From contig CAZPMT010000112.1 of NCBI GenBank assembly GCA_964587655.1, forward strand, positions 1 through 18,406: 18,406 nt of DNA, in the 5' to 3' direction. This stretch comes from CAZPMT01 sp964587655 (GTDB lineage Bacteria; Hydrogenedentota; Hydrogenedentia; Hydrogenedentales; SLHB01). Made by a program: the position numbers and the translations under genes. The notes below the pieces were generated by a model that ran no database searches, was not told the DNA's origin, and worked only from the letters and a program-made list of their open reading frames with translations. Shown one piece after another: positions 7,039 through 15,163 of the stretch; within the stretch, counting starts at the first letter, position 1; the number at the start of each line of letters is the position of its first letter.

Positions 7039-8094
7039 CTACCGCCACCCGTACTCTAACCCTGTTTCATAGAGGGTCTCGATATTGACGGGTGGAGTTA
7101 CCGACTGGATGTTATGGCAGGGCGCCAGGATATAACCCCCTCCCTCGCCCAGAATGCGATAGTTGTCGAGGACTTCGGAGCGGACTTCCTCGGTGGTTCC
7201 GAAGGGAAGGGTGTATTGGTTGTCGACGCCGCCGTGGAAGACGAGCTTGTCGCCGAAGTCACGCTTCAGTCCCTCGCGATCCATTCCCTTGCACCGCCAT
7301 TGAATGGGATTCAGTACCTGGACGCCCATGCCTACAAGGTCCGGAAGGACTTCGCGGAACGAGCCATCGGAGTGTGTGAAAACATAGGAGCCGTGTTGCC
7401 GCGTTAGATCCATCATCCGTTTCATTCCTGGGAAGAAGAACTCGCGGCAGTGTTCGGGCGAGTACATGATCGCGTCCTGGCCTCCGAGATCCTCCGCGAC
7501 GTACGTGATGGAAACGGCGCCGGGGATGGACTCGAAGATGCGCAGTGTATTCTGATATGCGAGGTCAAAGAGCTTCCCGAGGCAGTAGTGGACGATGCCG
7601 GGATGTTCGATCAGATCCGTGAAGGCCTGGCGGTCTCCGCGGAGGTTCTTGTATACCAGCATCGGTTCCGATCCGCCGCCGCGGATGATCCGGTGCTCGT
7701 TGCCGCGAATCGCCTCGGGCAAATGCGAGTAGTCCCAATGATCGGGACTGGGCCAAGTGTAGTTTGCCTCGATCTCTTCTACGGAATTGTATCGCGCGAG
7801 AGGAGAGGTGGCCGCCTCACGATAGCTGCCCGTTCCGTAGTCGATATTACGGTAACGAATGCCCCAGATGTCCTCGCCTTCGTTTGGTGGCGGCCCCACG
7901 TATCGTCCGTCGACCCCGAGCGGAGGATCAATGTGAAGACGCTGAACAACGCCGTCCCAGTCGCAGCCGAGATACTCCTGGAGTCCCTTCGCGGCCTCGG
8001 GCGTAATCCAGATATCCATCGGGACGCGATCTGGTGTTTGGCGATTGAGCACGGCAAGCCATCGCTCGCGCGGCGACATGGTTTCCTTCGGCAT
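7039..8094 (-). CDS. Uroporphyrinogen decarboxylase-family (URO-D/methyltransferase-like) protein
   Basis: This 351-residue protein has the URO-D fold. The N-terminus RERWLAVLNRQTPDRVPMD is typical of the non-heme members, followed by 'ITYVAEDLGGQDAIMYSPEHCREFFFPGMKRMMD', FTHSDGSFREVLPDLVGMGVQVLNPIQ (His241), FHGGVD (287-291) and a final GGGYILAPCHNIQ (Cys326, His327). Family members include HemE and corrinoid or CoM methyltransferases such as MtaA and CmuA. The His and Cys near the C-terminus are compatible with a metal-dependent methyl transfer role, but the substrate is unknown. A HemE role is unlikely because the N-terminal arginine pattern of HemE is not apparent. An AAGGA site precedes ATG 8094. 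It follows the MtfA-like gene by 31 bp on the same strand, so the two may share a transcript. Confidence 0.85.
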   Translation of the reverse strand: MPKETMSPRERWLAVLNRQTPDRVPMDIWITPEAAKGLQEYLGCDWDGVVQRLHIDPPLGVDGRYVGPPPNEGEDIWGIRYRNIDYGTGSYREAATSPLARYNSVEEIEANYTWPSPDHWDYSHLPEAIRGNEHRIIRGGGSEPMLVYKNLRGDRQAFTDLIEHPGIVHYCLGKLFDLAYQNTLRIFESIPGAVSITYVAEDLGGQDAIMYSPEHCREFFFPGMKRMMDLTRQHGSYVFTHSDGSFREVLPDLVGMGVQVLNPIQWRCKGMDREGLKRDFGDKLVFHGGVDNQYTLPFGTTEEVRSEVLDNYRILGEGGGYILAPCHNIQSVTPPVNIETLYETGLEYGWR

Positions 8095-8125
8095 TGCTGC
8101 GTTTCCTTTCCGCTACGGTCCGATG

Positions 8126-8920
8126 TTACATGGAATCCTCGACGCCTTGCACCTTTCGGAACAAGTCGGCGGGATCCTGCCGGAAGTAGTGTTTCATCGC
8201 ATCGTAGAGTTGCGGGTACTCGTCCCGGAGTTCGATGGGGAGTTCGAAGAAGGTCTCCGTGACGACTGCGAAGAATTCCGGCGGGCTTTCTGCGCCGTAC
8301 TCGTCGATCAGCGTTTCCCGGCCTTGATCCAGTTCATCGAGGAATAGTTCGTAGGCTTCCGTGAATGCCCCGGACCACTCCTCGGCCACATCTTCGTCCT
8401 CGACGAGCGGGAACCCGTCCGAGGCCGTATTCTCGCTGTCGAGCTGATGCGCAAACTCGTGGAAGATAACGTTGTGGCCATCGTTGGGGTATCGGATGCT
8501 ATGACTGACGTCGCTCCAGGCGAGGATGACGGCGCCCATGCGCCACGACTCGCCGACGCGGACTTCCTCGCCCTCGATGACCATTTTCCCCGGACCCTTC
8601 GTGGCCGTCTCCGCGACGAAGGGCCGCGGATAGACAAGGATGGTATCGAGACGCGGATAATAGTCCGTGTCGCGGTGCAGCAACAGGATGCATGCGTACG
8701 CGGCGACGGTGACGCGGACCTCGCCGGTCATCGCGAGGCCGCCGCATCCTTCGAAGTTTTTCTCAGCGAGGAACACGGATATGTGTCCCTGGAGTTCACT
8801 CTGGTCTTCCGGCGGCAGGAGACGGTAGTACGGCACGTTCCTTTCGAGGATGGAGAGCCATTCAGCAGGGAACGGCTGCTTCCGCAGCCGTTCCCGCCTT
8901 CGCTTCTTGAAACCGAACAC
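8126..8920 (-). CDS. mtfA: MtfA-like zinc-dependent peptidase
   Basis: The 264-residue product matches the MtfA (Mlc titration factor) family in length and layout. The N-terminus FPAEWLSILERNVPYYRLLPPEDQSELQGHISVFLAEKNFEGCGGLAMT corresponds to the family's opening block. The zinc-binding HEFAH is at residues 154-158 in NVIFHEFAHQLD, with a downstream FFAVVTETFFE supplying the third ligand region. In E. coli MtfA binds the repressor Mlc and is an aminopeptidase; whether an Mlc partner exists here cannot be told. Translation starts at GTG 8920 after an AAGGA site. A possible promoter lies at 8949-8978. The URO-D gene follows after 31 bp. Confidence 0.9.
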   Translation of the reverse strand: MFGFKKRRRERLRKQPFPAEWLSILERNVPYYRLLPPEDQSELQGHISVFLAEKNFEGCGGLAMTGEVRVTVAAYACILLLHRDTDYYPRLDTILVYPRPFVAETATKGPGKMVIEGEEVRVGESWRMGAVILAWSDVSHSIRYPNDGHNVIFHEFAHQLDSENTASDGFPLVEDEDVAEEWSGAFTEAYELFLDELDQGRETLIDEYGAESPPEFFAVVTETFFELPIELRDEYPQLYDAMKHYFRQDPADLFRKVQGVEDSM

Positions 8921-8948
8921 CGTTTTTCCTTCCAGGATTTACACGGCG

Positions 8949-8978
8949 ATCATAGCGATCATTGCGGGAGCCGGCCAA
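8949..8978 (-). promoter_or_regulatory. Possible promoter for the mtfA-like gene
   Basis: On the minus strand TATGAT (complement of 8949-8954) lies 18 bp after TTGGCC (complement of 8973-8978), which puts a start site near 8942 and a leader of about 22 nt. The -10 box is good and the -35 box weak. Confidence 0.35.
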
Positions 8979-9099
8979 ACACGTCCAAGCGAAGGATAGC
9001 ACCGCCGCTTCCGCGATGTACAACAGTGAACGCTCGTCCGGTCCGCGGACGCTTGAACCCAAATTCGGCGGTTGGCGCCCATTGAACCTGCCCAGGCAA

Positions 9100-9199
9100 T
9101 GGACGGAATGGACGTTATGGACAAAGTGGACAAAGTGGACGTAACCCCGCAGGAAAACCTTTTCGGTGTCCACATCGTCCACAAAGTCCATACCGTCCA
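9100..9199. repeat. 9-bp-phased TGGAC/GTCCA inverted repeat, copy A
   Basis: TGGAC occurs at 9100, 9109, 9118, 9127 and 9136, and GTCCA at 9168, 9177, 9186 and 9195, all at an exact 9-bp step. The two arrays are 27 bp apart, and the centre holds GAAAA-CC-TTTTC. The 8921-9279 gap contains no gene I can support; the short frames through the array (rich in VD and VH) result from the 9-bp period. It lies 80 bp upstream of the radical SAM gene. Confidence 0.9.
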
Positions 9200-9240
9200 T
9201 CATTTCGAAAATCGCCATCAGTCTCGACTGTCGAATCTAG

Positions 9241-9269
9241 TTGAACGCTTCGATCGTTTTCGCTAGTGT
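9241..9269 (+). promoter_or_regulatory. Possible promoter for the radical SAM gene
   Basis: TTGAAC (9241-9246) and TAGTGT (9264-9269) are 17 bp apart, putting the start site near 9276, only a few nucleotides before ATG 9280. The boxes are partial matches. A nearly leaderless mRNA would fit the absence of a ribosome site. Confidence 0.25.
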
Positions 9270-9279
9270 CAGAACATGT

Positions 9280-10233
9280 ATGGATGACACTACTTTCAAA
9301 TACGTTTTCGGTCCGGTGGTATCGCGGCGGCTGGGCAGATCGCTCGGCGTGGACGTGGTCCCATTCAAGACTTGCACTTACAATTGCATTTACTGCCAGC
9401 TCGGTCCGACCACGCGCAGCACTGTCGAGCGCGGCGATTACGTCCCGCTCGAAGGGGTGCTCGAGGAACTTCGCCGCAAGCTTGCGGGGGGCGTCGCCGC
9501 CGACTACATCACGATCGCGGGATCAGGTGAACCAACCCTGTACTCCTGCCTGAAGCGGCTCATAACGGGCATCAAGGCGATGACGGACATTCCCGTGGCC
9601 GTGATCACGAATGGTGCGCTGTTGTGGATGCCTGAGGTCCAGGAAGACCTGCTGGACGCGGACCTCGTCGTGCCGTCGCTCGACGCCGGGACCGAAGCAG
9701 CGTTCGCGCGTGTGAATCGGCCTTGCGCGGGTCTAGGCTTTGAGCGGATGGTGGAGGGGCTAGTCGCGTTTCGCCGACGATATCGAGGCCGGCTCTGGCT
9801 GGAGGTATTCCTGCTCGGCGGGATCACGGACACGGATGCGGAGGTGGCTCGGATCGCGGACGCAGTGGAACGTATCTGTCCCGATAAAGTCCAACTTAAT
9901 ACCGTTGCGCGCCCGGCGCCCGGCAGCGACGTGGCGCCAGTGCCGCGGGATGTCATGGAACGGATCGCGCGGCGCTTCGGCCCTAACGCGGAAGTGATCG
10001 CGCATTACGAACTGTCGCGGCATGCCGCGCGGGCCGAGATTCGTCCCGATGACGTGTTGGCCGTCGTTCAACGACACCCTTGCAGCCTGGCCGATATCGC
10101 GGAGGGACTCGGGATCTCCCCAGACGAAGCGGCGGAACACATGGCCGCTCTCACGGAGAAGCGAGCCATTTCCGAAGAGATCCGCGACGGCATACCGTTC
10201 TATCTGGCCAACAACACGGGGCGGGATCGTTGA
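9280..10233 (+). CDS. Radical SAM protein (COG0731-like) with C-terminal winged-helix-like tail
   Basis: The 317-residue product opens with KYVFGPVVSRRLGRSLGVDVVPFKTCTYNCIYCQLG, carrying the CX3CX2C cluster of radical SAM enzymes at Cys32, Cys36 and Cys39. ITIAGSGEPTLY is the SAM-binding GEPTL element and AVITNGALL the next strand motif. The opening resembles the group annotated as wyosine-synthetase-related (COG0731), but bacterial members lack a known substrate. Residues from about 255 to the end (DDVLAVVQRHPCSLADIAEGLGISPDEAAEHMAALTEKRAI) look like a winged helix, which is an appended domain. The frame is open from TTG 9241, but ATG 9280 matches the expected family start; no good ribosome site is present. 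It is a single gene flanked on both sides by the TGGAC/GTCCA repeats. Confidence 0.88.
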   Translation: MDDTTFKYVFGPVVSRRLGRSLGVDVVPFKTCTYNCIYCQLGPTTRSTVERGDYVPLEGVLEELRRKLAGGVAADYITIAGSGEPTLYSCLKRLITGIKAMTDIPVAVITNGALLWMPEVQEDLLDADLVVPSLDAGTEAAFARVNRPCAGLGFERMVEGLVAFRRRYRGRLWLEVFLLGGITDTDAEVARIADAVERICPDKVQLNTVARPAPGSDVAPVPRDVMERIARRFGPNAEVIAHYELSRHAARAEIRPDDVLAVVQRHPCSLADIAEGLGISPDEAAEHMAALTEKRAISEEIRDGIPFYLANNTGRDR

Positions 10234-10276
10234 TGCCGGAAGCCGCTGCTGGAATTCGGGCCGTCTGCTTGTCCAG

Positions 10277-10367
10277 TGGACGAAGTGGACTGGGTGGACG
10301 AAGTAAACTCAGGAGACATTCACCTTGAAGGTGAAGTCCACGACGTCCACAGTGTCCACGTTGTCCA
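10277..10367. repeat. 9-bp-phased TGGAC/GTCCA inverted repeat, copy B
   Basis: TGGAC occurs at 10277, 10286 and 10295, with a degenerate TAAAC in the next slot at 10304. GTCCA occurs at 10336, 10345, 10354 and 10363. The step is again 9 bp and the centre again 27 bp, as in copy A, but the centre sequence differs and contains TTCACCTT-G-AAGGTGAA (10319-10335). It sits between the convergent radical SAM and glycosidase-like genes, where it could end transcription from both sides. Confidence 0.9.
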
Positions 10368-10426
10368 CGGGTTGGAACGAAGAAGCTGCTTTGACTGCCG
10401 AATCCAGGTTGATGCCGCTTTCACAG

Positions 10427-12403
10427 TTAACGTTTCGGTTCGCGTGGCGGGGCGTAGACGAGGGAGGCGGCCACGAAGTGTTGTGCCGCACCGACGGCAT
10501 CGGGCAATGGTATCGTGAAGCCGGTGAAGTGGGGTTTCAAACGCGCGAGCTTGTCGGGCCTATCCTGCCACGCCAACGCGGCGTCGCAAAGGGTTGAGAT
10601 GCTGATCGAGTCCGAACGCTCAGCTTCGTTCAGGCGGCGCTCGATGACGTTCTCCCACGGCGGCAGCTCCGTCTTAGTCACTTCCGGTTGCCAGAATGGA
10701 AGCACCGATTCGCTCTTCCACATACCGGCTTTGTCGACGCACTGGAAGCGGATCAACGCATCGAGATCCCTCTTCCGGCGCTTCCACTCTTCCGGCGGGG
10801 GATTCCCGATCGTTTCCGCGATCCGCAATGCGCCGTCCATTCCCATGTACGTTGCGAGAAGGCGGCCCGGCGACGAACCGTCGCGACACGCCGCATAGTC
10901 GAAGGAGTAGAGCGGCTGCCGGGTGCGTCCGTCCGTCCACGCAACGAGGAAGTCCGCCGCGCACGTGAGGCGGTCCCACATCTTTATGAGATAGCTTCGC
11001 CGGGCCGGATCCTCGAGGAGCGACGCGTGGCGCCAGAAGGATCCCAACGTCCAAGCAACGGCATCCGCGTCGAGGACCACATGCGGCGCACCCTCGGCGC
11101 CATCGGCGTAGAGTGCGGCCGGCAGCGATCCATACGGTTTGCCGAGCTTGCCGTCTTTGCGGAACGCTCCGGAGTAGAAAAGCGTGTGCCGTTCGGCCAG
11201 GTCCGCGTAGCCGGCCATGTCGAGCGCCAGCGTCGTCCATGCGCCGTCCCGGACCCAGTCGAGCGTGGACCAGGAACTGCCCGCGGGCCACCGTATAACA
11301 GCGCCGGAACGCCGATCCATGCATTGCAGCAAGGTAAGCAGGTCTCGCTTGCAGACGCCGAGCAGGGACGCGTCATCCACCTGCGGCATCGACGCCGCGG
11401 AAAGCCTTTTCTCCCAGTAGGCATCGGTATCGGCAGCGAGCTTACCATAGCCTCGCTCGAGAGCGGCATTGAGATTGCCGACGGCGGTCCCGTAATCCTT
11501 TCCAAACGCCACGATGATCGTCGCCGTTGCGTTGGGACCTGTTCTCTTGGGCTTCAGCGCCAACGCGGAGTCACACGGTCCGACGGACGACGTCGAACCG
11601 GCCAGGTCTTGAGTGCCGGCTTGCGCGGACGCGGTCGCGCCCGTTTCGTTCGCGCCGCACTGAAATCCGATGACTTCGTTTGGGCTGCCGTAGGCTATCC
11701 ACACGCCTTCGCCGAACGACGACCATTCCGACGCCACCCGATCCGCCGTGGAACGTGCGAGGTCCTCCGCCTTCGACCAGTCCTCGCTGCCCGGATTCCG
11801 CGGCCGGAAATGGATCATGGTCTTGCCCAGATCGGGTGTGTATGCCGCGAAACCATTCAACGAGCTAAAGGCGTCGTTCATCGCGGGCCATTCCGGGACC
11901 TTGCGCGTGCAGGGCGAGATGTCAGCGGACCAGTACACTCGTTCTATTTTGCCGGCGTTCCGGAGAACCAGATGAGCGACCAACACGTCGCGTTCAGGGC
12001 AGACGAACACGCGTTGAGAGACCGCAACGGTTGTGCCGGGCAACTTGAATTTGGTCTCGATAATAGCGGGAGCGTCATCGGCATAGTGCTGTGTCACTTT
12101 CTGGGGATCCGCTCCAAGCCAGAGTACGCGTTCCGGAAGTGGTATCCCCCATGCGAGTCCGCATCCGCGTCCATCCGTCGATTCGTATGAAGTGCGGCGA
12201 ATCTGATTCGCATCGCCCGGCCCGGGCCACCGGCACACGACGATCCGCCCCGATGCGTCGACCGCCACCGTGAGACCGCCGTTGCCGCCGATAAGCGGCG
12301 CGCCTGTTGCGTCAACGGGCGCGGGACACAGGAAGCAATCACCGTTCGCGACGGACGCGAACGCGGCGACGGATCCGAACAGGATAAAGGAGAGGGTTCT
12401 CAA
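10427..12403 (-). CDS. Secreted six-hairpin (GH15-like) glycosidase-like protein
   Basis: The 658-residue product starts at TTG 12403, whose bases overlap the stop of the preceding gene (TTGA, 4 nt), with GGAGGG just upstream. The frame extends to 12796, but that part lies inside the preceding gene. Residues 1-21 form a signal peptide (MRTLSFILFGSVAAFASVANG). Residues of about 25-330 look like an N-terminal beta-sandwich, and about 340-650 like an (alpha/alpha)6 barrel: 'STLDWVRDGAWTTLALDMAGYADLAERH' resembles the W-x-RD-A motif of GH15 glucoamylases and trehalases, and 'HVVLDADAVAWTLGSFWRHASLLED' a later barrel helix. I cannot place both catalytic acids, so activity is uncertain. It is the last gene of a seven-gene run, and copy B of the TGGAC repeat follows it. 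Confidence 0.8.
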   Translation of the reverse strand: MRTLSFILFGSVAAFASVANGDCFLCPAPVDATGAPLIGGNGGLTVAVDASGRIVVCRWPGPGDANQIRRTSYESTDGRGCGLAWGIPLPERVLWLGADPQKVTQHYADDAPAIIETKFKLPGTTVAVSQRVFVCPERDVLVAHLVLRNAGKIERVYWSADISPCTRKVPEWPAMNDAFSSLNGFAAYTPDLGKTMIHFRPRNPGSEDWSKAEDLARSTADRVASEWSSFGEGVWIAYGSPNEVIGFQCGANETGATASAQAGTQDLAGSTSSVGPCDSALALKPKRTGPNATATIIVAFGKDYGTAVGNLNAALERGYGKLAADTDAYWEKRLSAASMPQVDDASLLGVCKRDLLTLLQCMDRRSGAVIRWPAGSSWSTLDWVRDGAWTTLALDMAGYADLAERHTLFYSGAFRKDGKLGKPYGSLPAALYADGAEGAPHVVLDADAVAWTLGSFWRHASLLEDPARRSYLIKMWDRLTCAADFLVAWTDGRTRQPLYSFDYAACRDGSSPGRLLATYMGMDGALRIAETIGNPPPEEWKRRKRDLDALIRFQCVDKAGMWKSESVLPFWQPEVTKTELPPWENVIERRLNEAERSDSISISTLCDAALAWQDRPDKLARLKPHFTGFTIPLPDAVGAAQHFVAASLVYAPPREPKR

Positions 12404-13872
12404 TTCGTTCCCTCCCCGGCCTTCTGTTCCGCGAGAAGACCCTTGAAGACGACACGGCCGTCCTGCGCTGTCCCTTCCAGATGCAACGAGCCGAGGCGCG
12501 TTATCGCGCGGACGTACGGCATCCACTCGCGCTCGACGTCCTTCTGGTTCATCCGCGGGATCAACTCGAGATCGGAAGCCTTTTGCATCAGCGTCGCGGC
12601 GCAACGGCCTGCCTTGCTCCAGTCGAGGGTTAACGCGGCGTCCGCATCGATAGGCGGCCCCACAGCCTGAGCGCCGATCAACTCCGCCATGAGCGGTTCT
12701 CGCGTGGTGAGCAGCCAATCCCGGTCGTGGCCCGCAAGGCACAGCATCAGCTTTTCGCCCAGCCAGGGAATGACGATTCCGGGCCGGCCATCCCATTCGT
12801 GCGGAATCGCATCTTCACGGGACAGCGCCTTATCGAGGGGATGCGCCCCGAACGCCGGACCGCCGCCGCGAAGAACGAACGCCAGTTCCGGAACGGGCGT
12901 CGTCTCATCCGTGTCGATATCCCATAAGGCCGCCGCGCACTCGTCCGCGGAAAGGTCCCATCCCTTAGGCAGGCGATCGCTCTTGAACTGCGCCGAGAGG
13001 TAACCCGCCAATTGCGTCGTCGCAGCGAGAACCTGCCCGCGCGTTTCCTCGTCCAGGAGCCTCTGCGTCGCGAACCGAAGTGGGTTCCCGGCCTTGGCCA
13101 TCAAGGTCTTCAGGTCGGTCCATCGCGATGCGCTGATCGCGAGCAAGGGAGGCCCCGGCCACGCTCCGGCCAACGTGAGAGGAGAGGTGCGTTGCGTAAG
13201 AGACCCGTGAAACCATCCCTCGGCCGGGAGACCGTCTCGGGCGCGGAGGCGAAGCACGCCTTCCGAGCCCGGCCACGTAATCCGCATCTCATCCCGTCCG
13301 CCGGACGGTTCGAGGACCGGCGCGGGCGCAGCGAGCGCGGACTGCACGTATGACCGCGAAGCGGATGCCACGACAAAACCATCGCGCCATCCGTAGAACA
13401 AGGACCCGAAACGGCGAACCCCTTCTTCCTCGGGAACGCGCTGAACGACACGTCGATAGAAGTCGGCGAGACGCAACAGAAGGCCAGGGTGAACGCAGAT
13501 ACCCGATCCGTCTTCACCGTATGCCGCGACAAACTTGTTCCCGAGCCACACGCGCCAGCGAAGGGGCGTCGGACGGATCCCCGTTCCGAGCCGGATGCTC
13601 CGCGACACGTCCGCGAGCGGTCCGCGGATCTCGCGCGAGACGGCCTTCGAGAAATCGCAAGCCGAGAGGGCCGCATAGAAGGATGGAAAGTCATCGGCCG
13701 CGAGCGTGCAGAAGGCGTTTTCAGGACAATAGCCGGGATCCGGCGTGGCTTTCAGCCATGCATCGAGTGCTGCAAATATTACGAAAAGAATCGCCGCAAC
13801 GATAAACGCCCGACGACGTGGCCGTTTCAACATGCGCGCGAGAAGTACGGGCCGATCGTGCCGTGCGTTCAC
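12400..13872 (-). CDS. Membrane-anchored protein of unknown function
   Basis: The 490-residue product begins at GTG 13872, which overlaps the previous stop as GTGA (4 nt). A TTG at 13884 or ATG 13833 are alternatives. A basic N-terminus (LKRPRRR) is followed by one transmembrane segment at about residues 22-40, so the bulk lies outside the cytoplasm. I see no catalytic motif. The repeated pattern of Trp-rich strands (WRVWLGNKF, LFYGWRDGFVVASA, GEKLMLCLAGHDRDWLLTT, LHLEGTAQDGRVVFKG) is reminiscent of beta-rich periplasmic proteins, but I do not recognise the family. Stop and start overlaps on both sides imply translational coupling with the small coiled-coil protein before it and the glycosidase-like protein after it. 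Confidence 0.8.
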   Translation of the reverse strand: MNARHDRPVLLARMLKRPRRRAFIVAAILFVIFAALDAWLKATPDPGYCPENAFCTLAADDFPSFYAALSACDFSKAVSREIRGPLADVSRSIRLGTGIRPTPLRWRVWLGNKFVAAYGEDGSGICVHPGLLLRLADFYRRVVQRVPEEEGVRRFGSLFYGWRDGFVVASASRSYVQSALAAPAPVLEPSGGRDEMRITWPGSEGVLRLRARDGLPAEGWFHGSLTQRTSPLTLAGAWPGPPLLAISASRWTDLKTLMAKAGNPLRFATQRLLDEETRGQVLAATTQLAGYLSAQFKSDRLPKGWDLSADECAAALWDIDTDETTPVPELAFVLRGGGPAFGAHPLDKALSREDAIPHEWDGRPGIVIPWLGEKLMLCLAGHDRDWLLTTREPLMAELIGAQAVGPPIDADAALTLDWSKAGRCAATLMQKASDLELIPRMNQKDVEREWMPYVRAITRLGSLHLEGTAQDGRVVFKGLLAEQKAGEGTN

Positions 13873-14141
13873 TTCGCGTTCCAAACCGCTTCCTTTTCTT
13901 TCTCGCGGCGCTCTTCGATCGAGGCGATTGCATCGGCGAGTCCCTGTCTAAACTTGTTCAGGGCTTCCATCGAGTCCGCACTGAGCATTTCGGACTCGCT
14001 TGCAAGCTTTGTCTCGGCGATCTTCGCGTCGTATATCTTCTCGATCTCGGCAATCCGGGCCTTTTGTGCATTAGAGAGCTTCCGGGTTGGGCCGCTGGCC
14101 TTTTCGAGACGCTCCATTGCAAGTTCATATGCGGTTTTCAT
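13869..14141 (-). CDS. Small coiled-coil hypothetical protein (90 aa)
   Basis: The product MKTAYELAMERLEK... is highly charged and predicted helical throughout, with the pattern RIAEIEKIYDAKIAETKL and a C-terminal SIEERREKEKEAV. It has no signal peptide or membrane segment. A GGAGG site lies 7 nt before ATG 14141. I recall similar 'MKTAYELAMERL' proteins as conserved hypotheticals in related phyla, but no function is known to me. It overlaps the next gene by 4 nt. Confidence 0.8.
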   Translation of the reverse strand: MKTAYELAMERLEKASGPTRKLSNAQKARIAEIEKIYDAKIAETKLASESEMLSADSMEALNKFRQGLADAIASIEERREKEKEAVWNAK

Positions 14142-14159
14142 GCGTATGCCTCCGGTCGC

Positions 14160-14702
14160 TCACACTTTGAATTCATCTTCGAGAATACTGGCGATGAACC
14201 GCTCGATCGAAACCAGGTAATACCGGCTGTTCGGGGTGACGATAACGCCGGTGGTGATGTCCTCCATGCGCTCGAGCTCGTCCAGCGCGGCGGAAAGCGA
14301 CGCATCCACGGAATCCGCGAGATGCTTCACTTGCAGATGCTCCGACTTGCACTCGATGGGTTTCGAGCGGAACCCAAGTATGCCGAAGACCCGGCCCGCC
14401 AAACCCGACTCTACGTTTTCCTCCCCGAATATCTCGCCGTACGTGGGTTCGTACTGCGGCGGACGGAGAACGAATCGGGGCGATACCTGGACCTTGCCGC
14501 GCACGCTTGTGGTCGCGTAACCCCGTTCGCATGATTGTCCCAGGCAAACGTACGGCAACTCGTGATAGCCGCTGATGATGCCGAAGGTTGGACGGCGGAC
14601 GATCTCGGTCCGATCGAAGATCTCGCGCATTTCGTCGTGATTCAGAGGCATCTTTTCAAGCAGTCTCTTCGCGGGAATGACGTTATTCTGATTCTTCCAC
14701 AA
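14160..14702 (-). CDS. Hypothetical protein (about 180 aa)
   Basis: The product is soluble, with no signal peptide or membrane helix. It has a compact, mixed region (FGIISGYHELPYVCLG, KVQVSPRFVLRPPQYEPTYGEIFGEE, LAGRVFGILGF) and a C-terminal helix-rich part (SVDASLSAALDELERMEDITTGVIVTP, IERFIASILEDEF). I do not recognise the family. The frame starts at TTG 14702, where the ribosome site is weak; ATG 14651 is an alternative. Gaps of 14 bp before and 18 bp after place it firmly within the same transcription unit as its neighbours. Confidence 0.7.
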   Translation of the reverse strand: MWKNQNNVIPAKRLLEKMPLNHDEMREIFDRTEIVRRPTFGIISGYHELPYVCLGQSCERGYATTSVRGKVQVSPRFVLRPPQYEPTYGEIFGEENVESGLAGRVFGILGFRSKPIECKSEHLQVKHLADSVDASLSAALDELERMEDITTGVIVTPNSRYYLVSIERFIASILEDEFKV

Positions 14703-14716
14703 GCTCTTGATGAAGT

Positions 14717-15136
14717 TTACTGGTTTGCCGGGGGCAGCGCAACCAGTCCGGCTTCTCGAATGCGTATGCTAGCGCCCGTTCGTCCGCGTTGGAACAGAAC
14801 CCCGATCCGGTCGCCTTTGGCGAGGTTGCGCCAGGTCTCGGGGTCCGTCGGAACATAGTCGAGCGCGACGCGATCGTTGTCCAGCGAGACGCCCACCTGC
14901 AAGAGATACCGCGGTTCGTTGCCTTCATCAATGAGCTTGTCGTAGATGATCCCTTCGCCTCGAAGCAGCGGCTGATTGTCAAACCCGGGCGCAATGACGG
15001 ATCCGCGCAGGACGCTCAGGACGCATACGGCGATAAGCGCTGCGAACAGAAACCATCGCCGCCGGACATGAACGGGGCTCATGTCCTTGCGTGACGGCGC
15101 CGGCGCCTCGCCTTCGCGCTTGTACTTCGTGGCCAC
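14717..15136 (-). CDS. Small single-pass membrane protein of unknown function
   Basis: The 139-residue product starts at GTG 15136 behind a GGAGGGGAGGG site. A basic segment (VHVRRRW) is followed by one hydrophobic helix, FLFAALIAVCVLSVL, at about residues 29-43, leaving about 95 residues outside. The outer part (YLLQVGVSLDNDRVALDYVPTDPETWRNLAKGDRIGVLFQRG) looks like a small beta-rich domain. No family is recognised. It lies between the HD hydrolase and the hypothetical protein with short gaps. Confidence 0.75.
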   Translation of the reverse strand: MATKYKREGEAPAPSRKDMSPVHVRRRWFLFAALIAVCVLSVLRGSVIAPGFDNQPLLRGEGIIYDKLIDEGNEPRYLLQVGVSLDNDRVALDYVPTDPETWRNLAKGDRIGVLFQRGRTGASIRIREAGLVALPPANQ

Positions 15137-15163
15137 GCCAGCCCTCCCCTCCGGATCGGCCCG

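Noticed and set aside
9100..9199. CRISPR-like array
   Set aside because: Units are 5 bp with 4-bp gaps and form an inverted pair; CRISPR arrays have longer direct repeats and spacers, and no cas gene is present.
9072..10518. Short frames through the TGGAC arrays giving VD- and VH-rich peptides on both strands
   Set aside because: A 9-bp period automatically yields repetitive three-residue peptides in every frame. Both strands read equally well and there is no ribosome site.
12404..12796. 131-residue N-terminal extension of the glycosidase-like protein
   Set aside because: It lies entirely inside the upstream gene in another frame, and the signal peptide begins at TTG 12403.
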